Assembly (NCBI GenBank): GCA_022592445.1 | Contig: JABYQR010000307.1 | Coordinates: 1-53,459 of the forward strand | Reading direction: 5' to 3' | From: Cytidiella melzeri | Lineage: Eukaryota > Basidiomycota > Agaricomycetes > Polyporales > Irpicaceae | DNA: 53,459 bases | In this document: positions 40,665-51,472 of the stretch, in pieces | Numbering within the stretch: the stretch's first letter is position 1 | Layout of the letters: each line of letters begins with the position of its first letter | The notes under the pieces: generated by a model | What the model was told of the DNA's origin: nothing | Seen by the model: only the letters and a program-made list of their open reading frames with translations | The model's database searches: none | Position numbers and translations under genes: made by a program

Positions 40665-40669
40665 GGGGA
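40665..40669 (+). repeat. target-site duplication of gypsy-2, right
   Basis: GGGGA directly after the 3' LTR. Confidence 0.85.
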
Positions 40670-41358
40670 CCCCTCCTTGGATCTCATCCGAGAGGTTGTT
40701 CCTGGATTTGCTAGGGGAGATGAGTCCAGGATCCATACAAAGGGCCGTCGCTTTGATGTAAACAAAGTTAGACGCACCAAGTCAGGCGCATATAGTCAGG
40801 CCCACTCCCTCCAAAACAAGCCCATTGGGGGTTCCTGTCGGCTCTCGATTGCACGGGGCCCCTCCGTTAACTTCAGCCTCAATTACCCGCGCCCTGTTAC
40901 CGGTATGTGATGTCGCCGACAATTTGGACCTCTTCAGCAGCGTGGCGAAGCCCCCGGAGTCCTTCATCGCGTTAGTTAGGCACAAACATAATCTTCCTCT
41001 TTCCATGTGCACAAACAGGGTCATGTGCCAGATAAGGAGCGAAGGCCCTAAGTTCACGAAGGTCCATAACGCAGAAGGGGTGAGCAGTTACATCATCGAC
41101 GTCTCCAAATACCCCAGCGAGGACAACATGTCCAAGGACGACTCGTGGCAGGCTTGGAAGAACTTCGCAAATGTCCTTGACAAAGCTTGCTCCGCGAAGG
41201 TTCGGTATCCCTTCACGGCCCATTTCAACTCCCTGGGCGAACGTGAGGAGATGGAGGTTTCATTCGAAACCATCTTGTGTTTTGACCGCGAAGTTCGGGA
41301 GTCCTTCTTCGGTGTCATGGTCGACATTTGGAGTGGGAAGCCAGAGCTACGAACGTAG
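40670..41358 (+). pseudogene. 3' part of the reading frame interrupted by gypsy-2, unknown protein
   Basis: Continues in frame from 32308-32545 once gypsy-2 is removed. One in-frame TAA (40759-40761) follows, or an intron starting GTAAAC at 40758. After it the frame is open to 41358: CDVADNLDLFSSVAKPPESF, RHKHNLPLSMCTNRVMCQI, YIIDVSKYPSEDN, WQAWKNFANVLDKACSAKV and SFETILCFDREVRESFFGVM. The C-terminal ~150 residues look like a real folded domain, with conserved-looking Trp, Phe and Asp positions, but I do not recognise it. It may be a host gene or a component of an older element. Confidence 0.5.
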
Positions 41359-41379
41359 GTTTTGCAACATAGACAGGGC

Positions 41380-42092
41380 TGTTACGAACGGTCTTCACAC
41401 CCTATTTTTTTTCTTTACTTCTTCGATTACCTTGATAGCCAGTTATCTTCTTTACAATTGCCTTGACGATTCAACTCGTCTTTCCTCCATCACTCCCTGA
41501 TCCACATTGCCTCCGTTCAACACGGAATATTATGTTATCAGTTGCCTTCTGATGTCCATTCAAACCCCAGACCTAACTCCAATTGGTTACCATTGCTTTG
41601 GTTCAACCCTCGGCCTTTCCATACCTCCGTTACCACTCCATCGGGTCCAACCCCATCTATCCCCTGTTTCGGATCCAACTCCGTCTATCCCCTGTTTTGG
41701 GTTCAACCCTTTCTCTATTGAATTCTGCCTCATGTTTCACCTTTCTATTGTTCCTTGTTTCCGCACCTTGACGGTCTTTTCTCTCATTGGCTTTCCAGAG
41801 TAGTGGCTGTTCTCTCTGTATTGTTCTTCCTTTCTGTTTCTCCGATTCGCTACCACTACCTCGGACTGGTCCAAAAGTAGTGAGGTCAACATGTATAAAT
41901 AGCCACTAGACATGGGGCTAGAACCTCAGTCTATCCACTTCGTATTAATATTCCTTCTATCGAACCATCATCTGTCTGCCACTGTGCTTGACAGCAACCG
42001 TGCGGCCTAGACCATCATCAGACCTTGAGTGTAGCTACACCAAAAGAGTTCTGACCTGACAACTTGTCCCTCGACGATAGTCGGTCTTAACA
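41380..42092 (+). repeat. probable LTR of a further gypsy element (gypsy-5)
   Basis: Starts TGTTACGAACGG and ends CTTAACA (42092), with a TATA box (TGTATAAATAG near 41890) in the right place. It is followed by TTTGGATAGACT, nearly the same bases that follow the gypsy-4 LTR (TTTGGATAAGACT at 51473), so the junction is likely LTR/primer site. Only one copy is in the window. Confidence 0.6.
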
Positions 42093-42241
42093 TTTGGATA
42101 GACTCTTCTGGGTCTGCCCCGCGCACCAAGAAGAACCACTCAATTGGCAACGACTGCGGTCTTGCTACAATCCCTTGTCATCCTCGCTAGCCTTACCCTG
42201 GATGGGAAGCAGCAGTTAGATACATCAGACATCAGAAGCAT

Positions 42242-42424
42242 ATGACAGTGGGAGCTGAAACATCCCTACCCTGCTACGGAAAGCCACACCTTTTCTACAA
42301 GAAGAAACGAGACGTCTACCTTGACCAAGACGACGAGTGGGAACATTGCACAGCTGCCATTTGTCCCAATCGTGAACTAGCAAAACAAACAGTAGGACCG
42401 CTGATACGCCTGGAAATTGGCTAG
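42242..42424 (+). pseudogene. gypsy-5 fragment with CPNR motif
   Basis: 60-codon frame with YGKPHLFYKKKRDVYLDQD and CTAAICPNRELAKQ. The CPNR block and spacing resemble LCPNRL in gypsy-2 (34193-34432), placing it in the leader/ORF0 part of a related element. The rest of that element is not found downstream. Confidence 0.45.
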
Positions 42425-42504
42425 GCGCGGAGACCCGGCAGCACCTCACCATTTGCGCGGCCAGTGTCATCCTGAGCGGCAAGTCCCTGCACTTTCCCAG
42501 CGTC

Positions 42505-42580
42505 ACGAGGTCACAAGGAGTTCACAAGGTCACGAGGAGTTCACGAGGTCACAAGGAGTTCACCAAGGTCACGAGGAGTC
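42505..42580 (+). repeat. short tandem repeat, ~17 bp units
   Basis: Four to five imperfect copies of CACGAGGTCACAAGGAGTT. Non-coding minisatellite. Confidence 0.8.
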
Positions 42581-42969
42581 TGCCGAGGATCCGAGAACTT
42601 GGCAAGGAGCAACGCGCCGGAAACCTCTGAGGCCGAGAAATCGCACCAAACTCTGACACACAGACACGCCCCTTTTTGCATCGGAGCATGGGCCGGCCAG
42701 CCACCAAGTGTTTCGGACGCGGGTCGGACCAACGGTAGAAGAAACTTGACGCGCGAACCCCGTTTCAGGAAGACTCCTATCACGCCACGCTGTGCAACTC
42801 CTGGACGGCGCCTCATCACCTGCTCGCGATGGTTGGCGCCTCTTCAGCGCAAGGGCACGCGCCGCTACGCCGCGTCGACCAACGCTGTGTCCTGCCAGGC
42901 GCCGACTCACTGGACATTTTGCCTCCACAGACGGAAGTATTCTGCCACCATGTTTCCTCGCTCTTGCGT

Positions 42970-44446
42970 TTGGGTTTAGAACATAGAAGGAAAGGTTTAG
43001 GAGAGGGTCCTTAGGGTATATAAAAAGGTGTTGCCTGTACTGCGTAAAAATCAATCAATCCCCACCCCAGTTTCCAGAGTTCACTTTACGCTTTGCGCTT
43101 GCGTCGAGGGAGTCTCTTCGTGCCCATTAGCTGTAACTTCTTCTGCGTTTTCTCCCTGCGACTTCTTCCACGTTTATTTCCGCTGCGTCTACCAACGACA
43201 ACCCGCCTCGAGTCTGCCGTTACTGTCCCACCGTTCCCCACCTGCCCGACGGTCGCTGCCCCTACCGCCCGTGCCCGCGCGAGGTTCTACGCCGTTACCC
43301 CATCATCCCCGCGCCCACGCCGCCGCCAGCACCCTCAGCAGCGCCTACGGTCTCCCCTGAGAGATCTACTCCTAAATCACCCTTGCCAGCGTCGTCCGTC
43401 GCCTCCGTTGCGGACTCACTTGATAACTGCTCTTACTGCGACACTCAGAGCAATCACCCAATTCCCCTACGTTCAGGACCTTTTGTCTCGCTTGACTGCG
43501 ATCGCCCGCGCGCGCCGCACCCAGATTGTTGGCTGTCCCCAGACTTTGAAGGCGAGGACCACGAGTGTGAACTAGTACAGTTCAATCTTACCAGCTCTAC
43601 CAACGTCGTCGTTGGCCACGCATTCGCCTGCAATATGCACCGCTGCTCTGGAAGTGTTGTTCTACACTACCGCCCCCGCGCGCAGTCTGTCGAGTCAAAT
43701 TAACTGCAATATCACATAGCCTTGTTCTGCGACTTGCGCTCCATTAGTTTGACTTTCTCTTACGGTTCCTTTTGGCTTTGTTATACTGTGTTTGCTTCTT
43801 AACTGCGTTATTTTACTGTGTTACTGTGTTGTGTTTCACCTTCACTGTGTCGAGCTTACTGCGTTCACTTTCACTGCGCCCGCGTTTTACAGCAACTTCT
43901 TCATCTTCACCAGCAACCGCATTTTGTGTTTGAGATTCATATTGCGCCTGCGTTTATCATCTGCGTCTCTCCGCGCACCGTTTTTCCTACAAGTCGCGAC
44001 CTCTCCCGCGTGTTCTCTTTGAACCGCGCTAAAACTCTTCCGCTTTCACCGCGCCGCCTTGCCCTTTTTAACTGCGATACGAGTGGTAGCTGCCCGTCTA
44101 GCTCTTTTCACACAAACTTTATCACAAACCTTGTCGCACTTTCTAGCACAGGTAAAACTAGGACTCTAAGACCACCTCGCACACTTTAACACTTCCGCGC
44201 TTCCACACCTTTACACTTCTATTGCCACGTCGTGGTTGGTTGTGTTGTCTTTAAGGTTGTTCTTAGTTTGAAGTGTGACTCAGTGTCACACCGCCACACC
44301 CAGACTTTGAAGTTGTGGACATTGCCCAAGTTGAACGACACTTGCGAGAAGCCAAAAGACGCGACAAGAGATGAGCAGAAGTGTCATCTACTAGTAACAA
44401 ACCACCACTATTGTTAGAAGAACTTACAGTAGCACCAAAGCCAACA
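42970..44446 (+). promoter_or_regulatory. probable promoter and long leader (LTR-like) of gypsy-3
   Basis: A strong TATA box (GGTATATAAAAAGG, 43015-43028) is followed by more than 1 kb of pyrimidine-rich sequence with many ACTGCG and ACTGTGT copies (43780-43900), and then the Gag start at 44447. LTR ends could not be fixed because no second copy is in the window. An open frame without ATG (about 43135-43703) carries paired Cys (VCRYC, then CSYCDTQSNH, then FACNMHRC) and may be a remnant. Confidence 0.4.
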
Positions 44447-46054
44447 ATGAGTACCGCTGAGGAAGCAATACAACCCAAAGGTACTGGGCAAACAGCAGGT
44501 ACCCAAGCACCAGGGACTGAAAAAGAACAAAGGCCATTTACACCATTCACTACTCCTGACGACAACGACTCTTCAGCCCCAGATCCACACCAACCCATCT
44601 TTCGACCCTATGATAGGGAAGGTCATGAGAAAAGGAACCAATCAGACCCTTTCGACCCCGAGTACCCCTTTGACAGATATTCCGATGCCCCAACCAATGA
44701 CCAAGCACCACCTGAAAGCGAGTGGGAGAAGCTCAACCTCTGTGATCTCCAAGACTTTGATGGCAGGGCCGAGAAGTTTGACGAATGGTGGACCAACATG
44801 TTGATGTACATCAGGATGAAGCCCAAGCAATTTGCTCTAGCCACACACAAGATTGTTTGCGTACTTAGCTACATGAACGGAGGAACGGCTGGACCGTGGG
44901 CTATGCTGAAGAAGAAACAATACCTGATGGAAGATTTCCCACACCGGAGAGAATTCTGCGATGAAGTGTTGATGTTCTTCCAGGACAAAGGACTTGGAGA
45001 ACGAGCATTAGCCAAGCTTGAAAGAGAAAATCAAGGCTCGAGGACAGTCCAAGAATACAACAATGATTTCTCCGTATTGCTGGGACAATACGGCAAGAAC
45101 CGAGACGAAACAGCGGTAATGGCTTGGTACAAGCGTAGACTCAAGTGGAGCCTCCTTAACGCCCTTCATAATCTACACCATCAACCGGAGAACCTCGAAG
45201 AAATGATGATTGAAGCGCTCCGGCTAGAAACAAACCAACAACTCCTGACGCTCGATCTGGCTGCTCATAATGGCCGTGGCAGGAGTGAGGGGGGAAGTCA
45301 GTCTACTCGAACCCCCTACTCCAACAACAACCAAGCCACTGCAAGAGTTATGAACACAGCAGATCGTGAGCGTCACTTCAGAGACAACCTGTGCTTCAGG
45401 TGCCATCAGCCTGGTCACAAAGCTAACAATCTCTCCTTTCATCCCGACTATAGGCCAAACCCACGCACGCGACCTCGAGCGCAAAACCCGTCGCCTGCAC
45501 TCCGAGCTGCAACAATGGTTGAAGGAGAAAGATCAGGCGCCAGCACTATGGAAGCAAGAGGGGAGGAGGTTGGTCAGGAGGACACCGCAGGAGTTATACA
45601 TCGCACGCGTGGCAGCGTGGCGGGCAATTCAGGCGAGACGTTTGGAGCTTTAGAAGAGTTACATCGTCAACACAATGGAGGGGGGACCTTGCAAGCTCTG
45701 GGGTCCAGCCGAGCACAGGAACGGGGTCTTTATGACCAATCAGGAGGCGGAATGCATGAGGGGATGGAGGAACACGGCCTTCGAAGGGCCGGATATGATA
45801 GATTGGGCCAACGACTCATACTGGATAAGTTGGGCAGCGCACAAACGGGAGGATCTGGGGGTGACTCAGGAGGAAGTGGAGAGGTGGCTCAACTTAGAGT
45901 GGGTAGGGCCGCCCCTCTTCCGGGTCCAAGAATGGCAGGACAAAATACCGAAACTCGGCCGAATTTGGAAATGGTCTATATGGCTGTAGCGGGGCTACCA
46001 GTTGAGGAGAGAGGCCTGTTTTTAGACGAACTTGAAGAAAGAGAGGGTTTTTAG
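44447..46054 (+). CDS. gypsy-3 Gag
   Basis: The start chosen is the first ATG (MSTAEEAIQPKGTGQTAG). A Pro/Asp-rich N-terminus leads to the capsid-like region (FDEWWTNMLMYIRMKP, then FCDEVLMFFQDKGLGERALA, then YNNDFSVLLGQYGKNRDETA, then NLEEMMIEALRLETNQQ). The zinc knuckle is CFRCHQPGHKANN with Leu where the last Cys should be, so metal binding is doubtful. The C-terminus is Gly/Arg-rich. It ends with TAG 46052-46054, directly preceded by the heptamer GGGTTTT in the right phase for -1 frameshifting into Pol. Confidence 0.85.
   Translation: MSTAEEAIQPKGTGQTAGTQAPGTEKEQRPFTPFTTPDDNDSSAPDPHQPIFRPYDREGHEKRNQSDPFDPEYPFDRYSDAPTNDQAPPESEWEKLNLCDLQDFDGRAEKFDEWWTNMLMYIRMKPKQFALATHKIVCVLSYMNGGTAGPWAMLKKKQYLMEDFPHRREFCDEVLMFFQDKGLGERALAKLERENQGSRTVQEYNNDFSVLLGQYGKNRDETAVMAWYKRRLKWSLLNALHNLHHQPENLEEMMIEALRLETNQQLLTLDLAAHNGRGRSEGGSQSTRTPYSNNNQATARVMNTADRERHFRDNLCFRCHQPGHKANNLSFHPDYRPNPRTRPRAQNPSPALRAATMVEGERSGASTMEARGEEVGQEDTAGVIHRTRGSVAGNSGETFGALEELHRQHNGGGTLQALGSSRAQERGLYDQSGGGMHEGMEEHGLRRAGYDRLGQRLILDKLGSAQTGGSGGDSGGSGEVAQLRVGRAAPLPGPRMAGQNTETRPNLEMVYMAVAGLPVEERGLFLDELEEREGF
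46045..46051 (+). promoter_or_regulatory. -1 ribosomal frameshift heptamer GGGTTTT between Gag and Pol
   Basis: Gag codons read G|GGT|TTT followed at once by the TAG stop (46052-46054). This matches X-XXY-YYZ. The -1 frame is open through 46055-48140 as Pol, with no stop. A downstream pseudoknot was not evaluated. Confidence 0.65.
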
Positions 46055-48140
46055 TTTATCCTACACCCTCGACGTGTGTCAGGATCAAGGCGAACCATGT
46101 AACAGCTAGTGACCTTTTAATATCATTTGCTGGCAAAATCACACACAATCGCAAAATCGTGGAAGTTCAAGTCTTGGTTGATAGTGGTGCAATGCATTGC
46201 TTTATCCATGAAAAAGTCCTCAATCGTAACAAGTGGGAGGCAAACCCGTTACCCAAGCCGTTTGGAGTCCAGAACGTTGACGGTACAATCAATGTGGCAG
46301 GACAAATTATACTTGCCATTAGTGGTGGGACAAAGAGTCCACTATGGAATCATGTAACCAATCTCGGTCGAGACGACATCATCCTAGGGATGACTTGGTT
46401 GAAGAAGCACAATCCCTCGATAGACTGGAAGACCAAATGCATACAATTCAAAGATGGCAATAAGGTCCATTGTGAAGATCCCCTCACAATAAAGATCATT
46501 CAAGCAATCAAGCAAATGCAGCCACCTGAGAAACAGTTCACAACAGCCGACAAACCCGCATCAACCTTATTGACAAAGAAACGTTCATTTATGGTAGAAG
46601 AAGTCGAGGGATTTCCGAACTACGTCAAAGAGAAGCTTCCTTCAGACGCCGTCCACATCATGGAACCAATAGCCCAAACCCCAGAAGAAATTGTGGGGGC
46701 CCATAGTCCTCCCACGATGCATAAGGAAATGCATTCAGATACGACACCCACTGCAGACTATATTACACCTTCAAAGATCTCGGTCACTCCAGAATGGGTA
46801 GCCCAACAGGAAGAGTCGCTCTATTGGGCCAAGGACTCCCTATGGCACGAAGAGACCATTGATGAAGCAATAGCAGGAGGCGAGGAGCTCATCTACATCC
46901 GGGTCAAACACGATGTGTCTCAACAAGTGGCCGAAGCGCAGCACAAGGAGAAAACCAAACAAACTATTGAAGACATCGTACCAGCTGAATTCTTGGGATT
47001 CCAATTTGTGTTTGAGAAGCACGCATCAGAACAAATACCGGAACAAAAGAAATGGGATCACGCGATAGACCTTGTACCGGGAGCAGAAATGAAGAACTGT
47101 AAAGTTTACCCGCTGTCACAACCGGAACAGGTCAAACTCAACAACTTCATTACGGAACACCTGCGGAAAGGATACATACGACCCTCGAAATCTCCAATGG
47201 CTTCTTCATTCTTCTTTGTCAAAAAGAAGGATGGCTCATTGCGACCAATACAAGACTACCAAATCCTGAACACCATGACAAAGAATAACACATACCCACT
47301 ACCGCTGATTCCGGAACTTATTGACAAGCTCAAAGGAGCAAAGATCTTCACCAAACTGGATGTACGGTGGGGATACAACAATGTACGCATCAAAGAGGGC
47401 GACGAGTGGAAGGCAGCATTCAAGACCAACCTCGGCCTGTTCGAGCCGACAGTCATGTTCTTTGGACTTACCAACTCGCCAGCAACGTTCCAATCCATGA
47501 TGAACGAGATCTTTGCAGATCTTATTGACACGGGGCACGTAGTAGTTTACATGGACGACATCCTCATCTTTACCAAAGACCGGCCAACACACGACATCCT
47601 CATCAAACAGGTGTTACAACGGCTGAAAGACAACGACCTGTTCCTGAAACCGGAGAAATGCATGTTCCAACAATCACACATTGAATACCTCGGGCTCATT
47701 GTGTCTTACAACAACCTAGAGATGGACCCGGGTAAAGTCTCCGCAGTGGCCGATTGGCCAATACCCCGTAAAGTCAAAGAAGTCCAATCATTCCTTGGAT
47801 TTGCCAACTTCTATCAACGGTTTATCCCCAGCTTTTCCGACATTGCGCAGCCATTGTACCACCTGACCAAGAAAACAACTGTATGGGACTGGACGGTGGC
47901 CTGTCAAACTGCCTTTGACGAATTGAAGAGAGTCTTCTGCAGTGCACCACTACTCAAGATGCCAGATGCAGGCAAACCATTCCGAGTGGAAACCGACGCA
48001 TCTAGTTATGCAACAGGAGCGGTGCTATCCCAACAGGATGAAACAGGACATTGGCACCCCTGCGCGTATCTTTCTCAGTCGATGACGGTAACCGAACGGA
48101 ATTACGACATCTACAATAAGGAACTTCTTGCCATCATGCG
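46051..48140 (+). CDS. gypsy-3 Pol: protease, reverse transcriptase, RNase H (cut by insertion)
   Basis: Entered from Gag by -1 frameshifting; no ATG is needed. The protease has VQVLVDSGAMHCFIHEKV and DDIILGMTWLKKHNPSIDW. RT has KGYIRPSKSPMASSFFFVKK, IFTKLDVRWGYNNVRIKEGD, VMFFGLTNSPATFQSMMNE, VVYMDDILIFTKD (catalytic YMDD) and FANFYQRFIPSFSD. RNase H begins FRVETDASSYATGAVLSQ, with its Asp intact, and NYDIYNKELLAIM. It is the most intact Pol in the window. At 48140 it is cut by the LTR of a minus-strand element; the last codons of the open frame (to 48288) belong to that LTR. Confidence 0.88.
48136..48140 (+). repeat. presumed target site of the inverted gypsy-2 sister
   Basis: ATGCG adjoins the LTR end TGTCACGGAG; the second copy would lie outside the window, so it cannot be confirmed here. 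Confidence 0.4.
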
Positions 48141-48898
48141 TGTCACGGAGACAGAGCTCAACGTAGCAACTAGGGACACGGAGTGGAAGACGACGACGAG
48201 GTGGTGGCAGGCGTATAGCACAATGCTCTCACCAGCTATAAACCTTATGCAGATGTCTAGGCCAGTAAAGACCAAGTTAGTATTGTGACTACCAGCTATG
48301 TAGTACAAGAGGGGGTTGCTTACCTAGCCCAGTAAAGACCAAGAGGTCGAGATGGGGGGCTAGGAGCGTACATGCAGCAGTATATATAGACTTCAGGGAC
48401 CTGCGCACAGACCATGTTGAGGGCAGGCTTTGCAAGAAGCTGTGTGAATGAAGAACAAAAGAACTATCTAAAGGAGAACAATAGCTATTGTCTAGACCTT
48501 GCCAAGAACTCTACCCGTGAGAGAATCTATCTAAAAGGAGACCAACTATTGTATTCTATTCCCACACCTGTGAGAACATCCTTCCATAAAGAGAACAATA
48601 GGGAAAGAACAAAAGGAGTCCATGTGGACGTCATCTATGACATCAAACCCTAGCTATGGGCTGAGCTATGTGGTTGTAGCCATGTGGTCTTACTTAAGCT
48701 AAGTCACATGCCAGTGTGACGTAGTAGCAAGTAATGTGACCGTGTGAAGCATCTAAGCCACGTGATACGGGCGCATGATAGACGTGAAAAGGGAGTTTAT
48801 GCAGAGAAGGTTGCAACTGAGCTGCAGCCCGGAGTTTTTATAGATAAAAACAAGAGGTAAATTGCGAAAATTAAGGGCTAGTCAGGCCATCCATGACA
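48141..48898 (-). repeat. 3' LTR of gypsy-2b (758 bp)
   Basis: Minus strand TGTCATGGATGG to CTCTGTCTCCGTGACA. Length agrees with the unexpanded gypsy-2 LTR (759 bp) and it has a single promoter block, so the duplication at 40096-40664 is particular to the other copy. Confidence 0.85.
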
Positions 48899-49063
48899 TT
48901 ACCCCCCTCCTAAAATCGAGCGTCCTCGCGAAGCATCACTGTACTGTGGTGATAGAGGTCTTCTACCCGTCTACAGGGATTCAGCAGAATTGCCCCGATT
49001 GTCTAGTCAGAAGGATGCTAGGAAGTTTCTCCCCTTCTGGTGTCGTTGACTCGACGTTACCCG

Positions 49064-49627
49064 TCAGTGTGATGTTCTTGAGATATCCAGACCGATGTGT
49101 TTGCCTTCATCCCAGCTAAGATCGTATGTAGATGGATAGATTGTGCGAAGGAAAGCGGGGTCGGTCTGGGTATTGAATTCCCGAAAGTGCGAGCGGAGAT
49201 CCGCGAAGAGTGAAGCTTTGATGACCCGGGGCGCTCCGGGGTTTGCTTTGAAGAAGTCGTCAATTGCTTCTTGACTATTCTCGAGGTTTTCTACTGGTTC
49301 CCAGCTATTGTGTCCGTCTGAATACCCTTCCCATTTGACAAGGAATTGCAATGTCTTCCAACGTCCGTGTAGCCTGCTGTCTAGCACCTTTTCGACGACG
49401 TACTGTTCTTCTCCTTCTATGGCGATAGGATCAGGAGGTGGAGGTACGTCTTTGCCGTTGTCGTGCCAGGGACTTAGACGGTTGATATGGAAGACGGGGT
49501 GGATTTGAAGATAGCTGGGTAGATCGAGTTTGTAATCGAGATTGCCAATGTTCAATGACCTTGTACGGGCCGAGTTGTCAAGGACAGAGTTTAGGGGTAG
49601 TGTGGTGGATCTGGACGTTTTTAGCAT
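49064..49627 (-). pseudogene. gypsy-2b integrase C-terminus with chromodomain
   Basis: Reads NLDYKLDLPSYLQIHPVFHI and NRLSPWHDNGKDVPPPPDP, then the chromodomain QYVVEKVLDSRLHGR, FLVKWEGYSDGHNSWEP and DDFFKANPGAP, ending DISRTSH. It overlaps the integrase frame (49578-50393) in a different phase, so a single frameshift separates them in this copy. Confidence 0.85.
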
Positions 49628-50393
49628 TTAGCCAGACCATGTCCCCTACCTGGAAGACGCGTGGAGAGCGCTTCTCAGACTCGTAGAGTTGCTTCATCTT
49701 TTCTTTGCTTAGACAAAGAGCTGCTTCGGTCTCCTTACGTACTCGAGCCATATTATCAAGGCACTCATCGAGTGATGGGATATTGCTTCGCTTGCCAACT
49801 GGTATGGTGAAGTTGGGGCGATATCCGTAGATGACTTCAAACGGTGTTTGGGAGTTACCCGCATGTACTCGCGAGTTGAGTGCAAACTCAGCCGCCGGTA
49901 GATGATCGACCCAGTCGTCTTGTCGTTGCTGACAAAATAGACGTAGATACTGTTCGATATCCTGGTTTTTGCGTTCGACTTTGCCATTTCCATGCGGATG
50001 ATATGCGGTTGTAAAACCAGTTTCTATGCCTAAGCGGTGATAGAGCGCACGCATGAAGCGCGCTGCAAACTGGGGTCCTCGGTCAGAGAAAACCTTCTTG
50101 GGAATGCCGTGAAGTCGGAATACTTCTTTGTAATGTAGATTGGCAATCCCCTCAGCGTTAACCTTAGTGGTGGTAGGGATGATGTGCGTTTGATCGGAGT
50201 AATGGTCAACGTAGACCGCGATTGAATCAAATCCTCTAGAAGGTGGCAGCTGAGTGATGAGATCTACTCCGACGTGTTCCCAAGGTCCAGCCGGAGTTTC
50301 CTGAGGCTGTAGTACCGCTTTTGGGTGTGGAGCTGACTTGTAGTGTTGACAGCGATCACAACCTAGTACGTAAGTCTCGACGAAGGCATTCAT
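49578..50393 (-). pseudogene. gypsy-2b integrase core
   Basis: Open 271-codon frame with CDRCQHYKSAPHPK (zinc Cys pair intact), [80 protein letters not shown] and FQVGDMVWLNAKNVQI. The D-D-E catalytic residues (VDLIT, SDRG, KVERK) are all present. The chromodomain lies in another frame, which would abolish the full-length enzyme. Confidence 0.88.
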
Positions 50394-50411
50394 CTTTGGC
50401 CACCAATAATG

Positions 50412-50747
50412 TCATGAGACTAGTTCTATGGTGCCGTGTTTGCCCAGATGACCAGCCGCGGGTGTGTCATGGCAAAATTTGACAATCTCGTAACAGAGCT
50501 CTTTGTTAGGGATGTAGAGTTTTCCTTTGTAATAGATGAGTCCGTCACTCTCTTGCCATTCGAGTAAACCACCGACAAGTTTGCGAGGACCCTTCTTTCG
50601 AAGGGTAGCAAGAGCTTGTGCGACTTCTGCTTCTTGTTCCGTGCATTCTCGGATCTTCGATTCAAGCGGAGAAGCAGTAGCGAGTGCACTGGTTGCGAGG
50701 ATCCAGAAGTGTTCCGGTTTTAGTACCACCTGATCCTTGTTGTCTTC
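50412..50747 (-). pseudogene. gypsy-2b RNase H-integrase linker and zinc region
   Basis: KDQVVLKPEHFWILATSA, then EQEAEVAQALATLRKKG and SDGLIYYKGKLYIPN, then the His pair part of the zinc finger (HDTPAAGHLGKHGTIELVS). It continues toward 50393 after a stop. Its upstream end coincides with the gypsy-4 LTR start. Confidence 0.85.
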
Positions 50748-51472
50748 TGTCACAGATTTTCAATGTTTCTACAAGACTTGCCTTACCAGGCAACGGTATT
50801 ATTGGGAATATTTAAGCGCTTGTCAAGCGCTTATCCAGCGCTTATCTGGCGTCTATTTAGGCGCTTATCCAGCACTTATCTGGCGCTTATCAGGAGCCTA
50901 TTCCGGCGCTTATTCTCAGTGCCTATCAATTGATGCGCTGATGCGCCTCCTGTCTCTGATGCGCTGATGCGCTCCTTTCCTTATCTGTGTATCACATGAT
51001 AGAACTCTCTGGAACCTTGTGGAACTTGCTGGAACTATGATGTCATAGCATAGAACATTCCATTAGATGATGCCATAGTTCTTAGAACCTTCTGGAAAAG
51101 TCTAGCCTTGTCTTAGAACAAGCTAGAACAAGTCTAGCCTTGGAGCTGGGTCATGGGGTCAGGTCATGGGGACAATTGCTATTGGTTGATTATTGAAGTG
51201 GCACCACTAGGGCATAGGGCATGCTTAGTAAGGTAGATTACTTCGCTTACTCATGTAGGTATTAGGGGTCTTAGGGTAGTACCTGGGGTCCTCCCCTTCA
51301 TGTATATATAGAGGCACTCCTGAGGGCATATCCCCTCAGTCTTATCCACTCTGTTGATAAAGGACTACCTTGTACTCTCCAGTACTTCGCTCACCACACC
51401 TCTTACTCTCTATATCTCTATCTCCCCCTCAAGTTAACCACTTATCTGGTGAGTGTAACCTTAACTGTTACA
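50748..51472 (+). repeat. 5' LTR of gypsy-4 (about 725 bp)
   Basis: TGTCACAGATTT ... CTGTTACA. It cuts gypsy-2b at an exact point (homology to gypsy-2 stops at 50747). It contains a short tandem array and a TATA box (TATATATAG, 51302-51310). Followed by TTTGGATAAGACT, the presumed primer site shared with the LTR at 41380. Confidence 0.7.
50814..50925 (+). repeat. GCGCTTATC minisatellite in the gypsy-4 LTR
   Basis: About eight copies of a 10-16 bp unit based on GCGCTTATC(C/T)(A/G)G, with an internal inverted character (AAGCGC/GCGCTT). Confidence 0.8.

Larger units (their letters stand above)
48141..50747 (-). mobile_element. gypsy-2b: minus-strand sister of gypsy-2, nested in gypsy-3
   Basis: From right to left: end of RNase H/integrase linker, integrase, chromodomain, polypurine tract (CCCCCCTCCT on the plus strand, 48902-48911) and 3' LTR. 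Nearly every segment matches gypsy-2 at 37800-40300. It is cut at 50747 by the gypsy-4 LTR; its 5' half presumably lies beyond the window. Confidence 0.85.
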
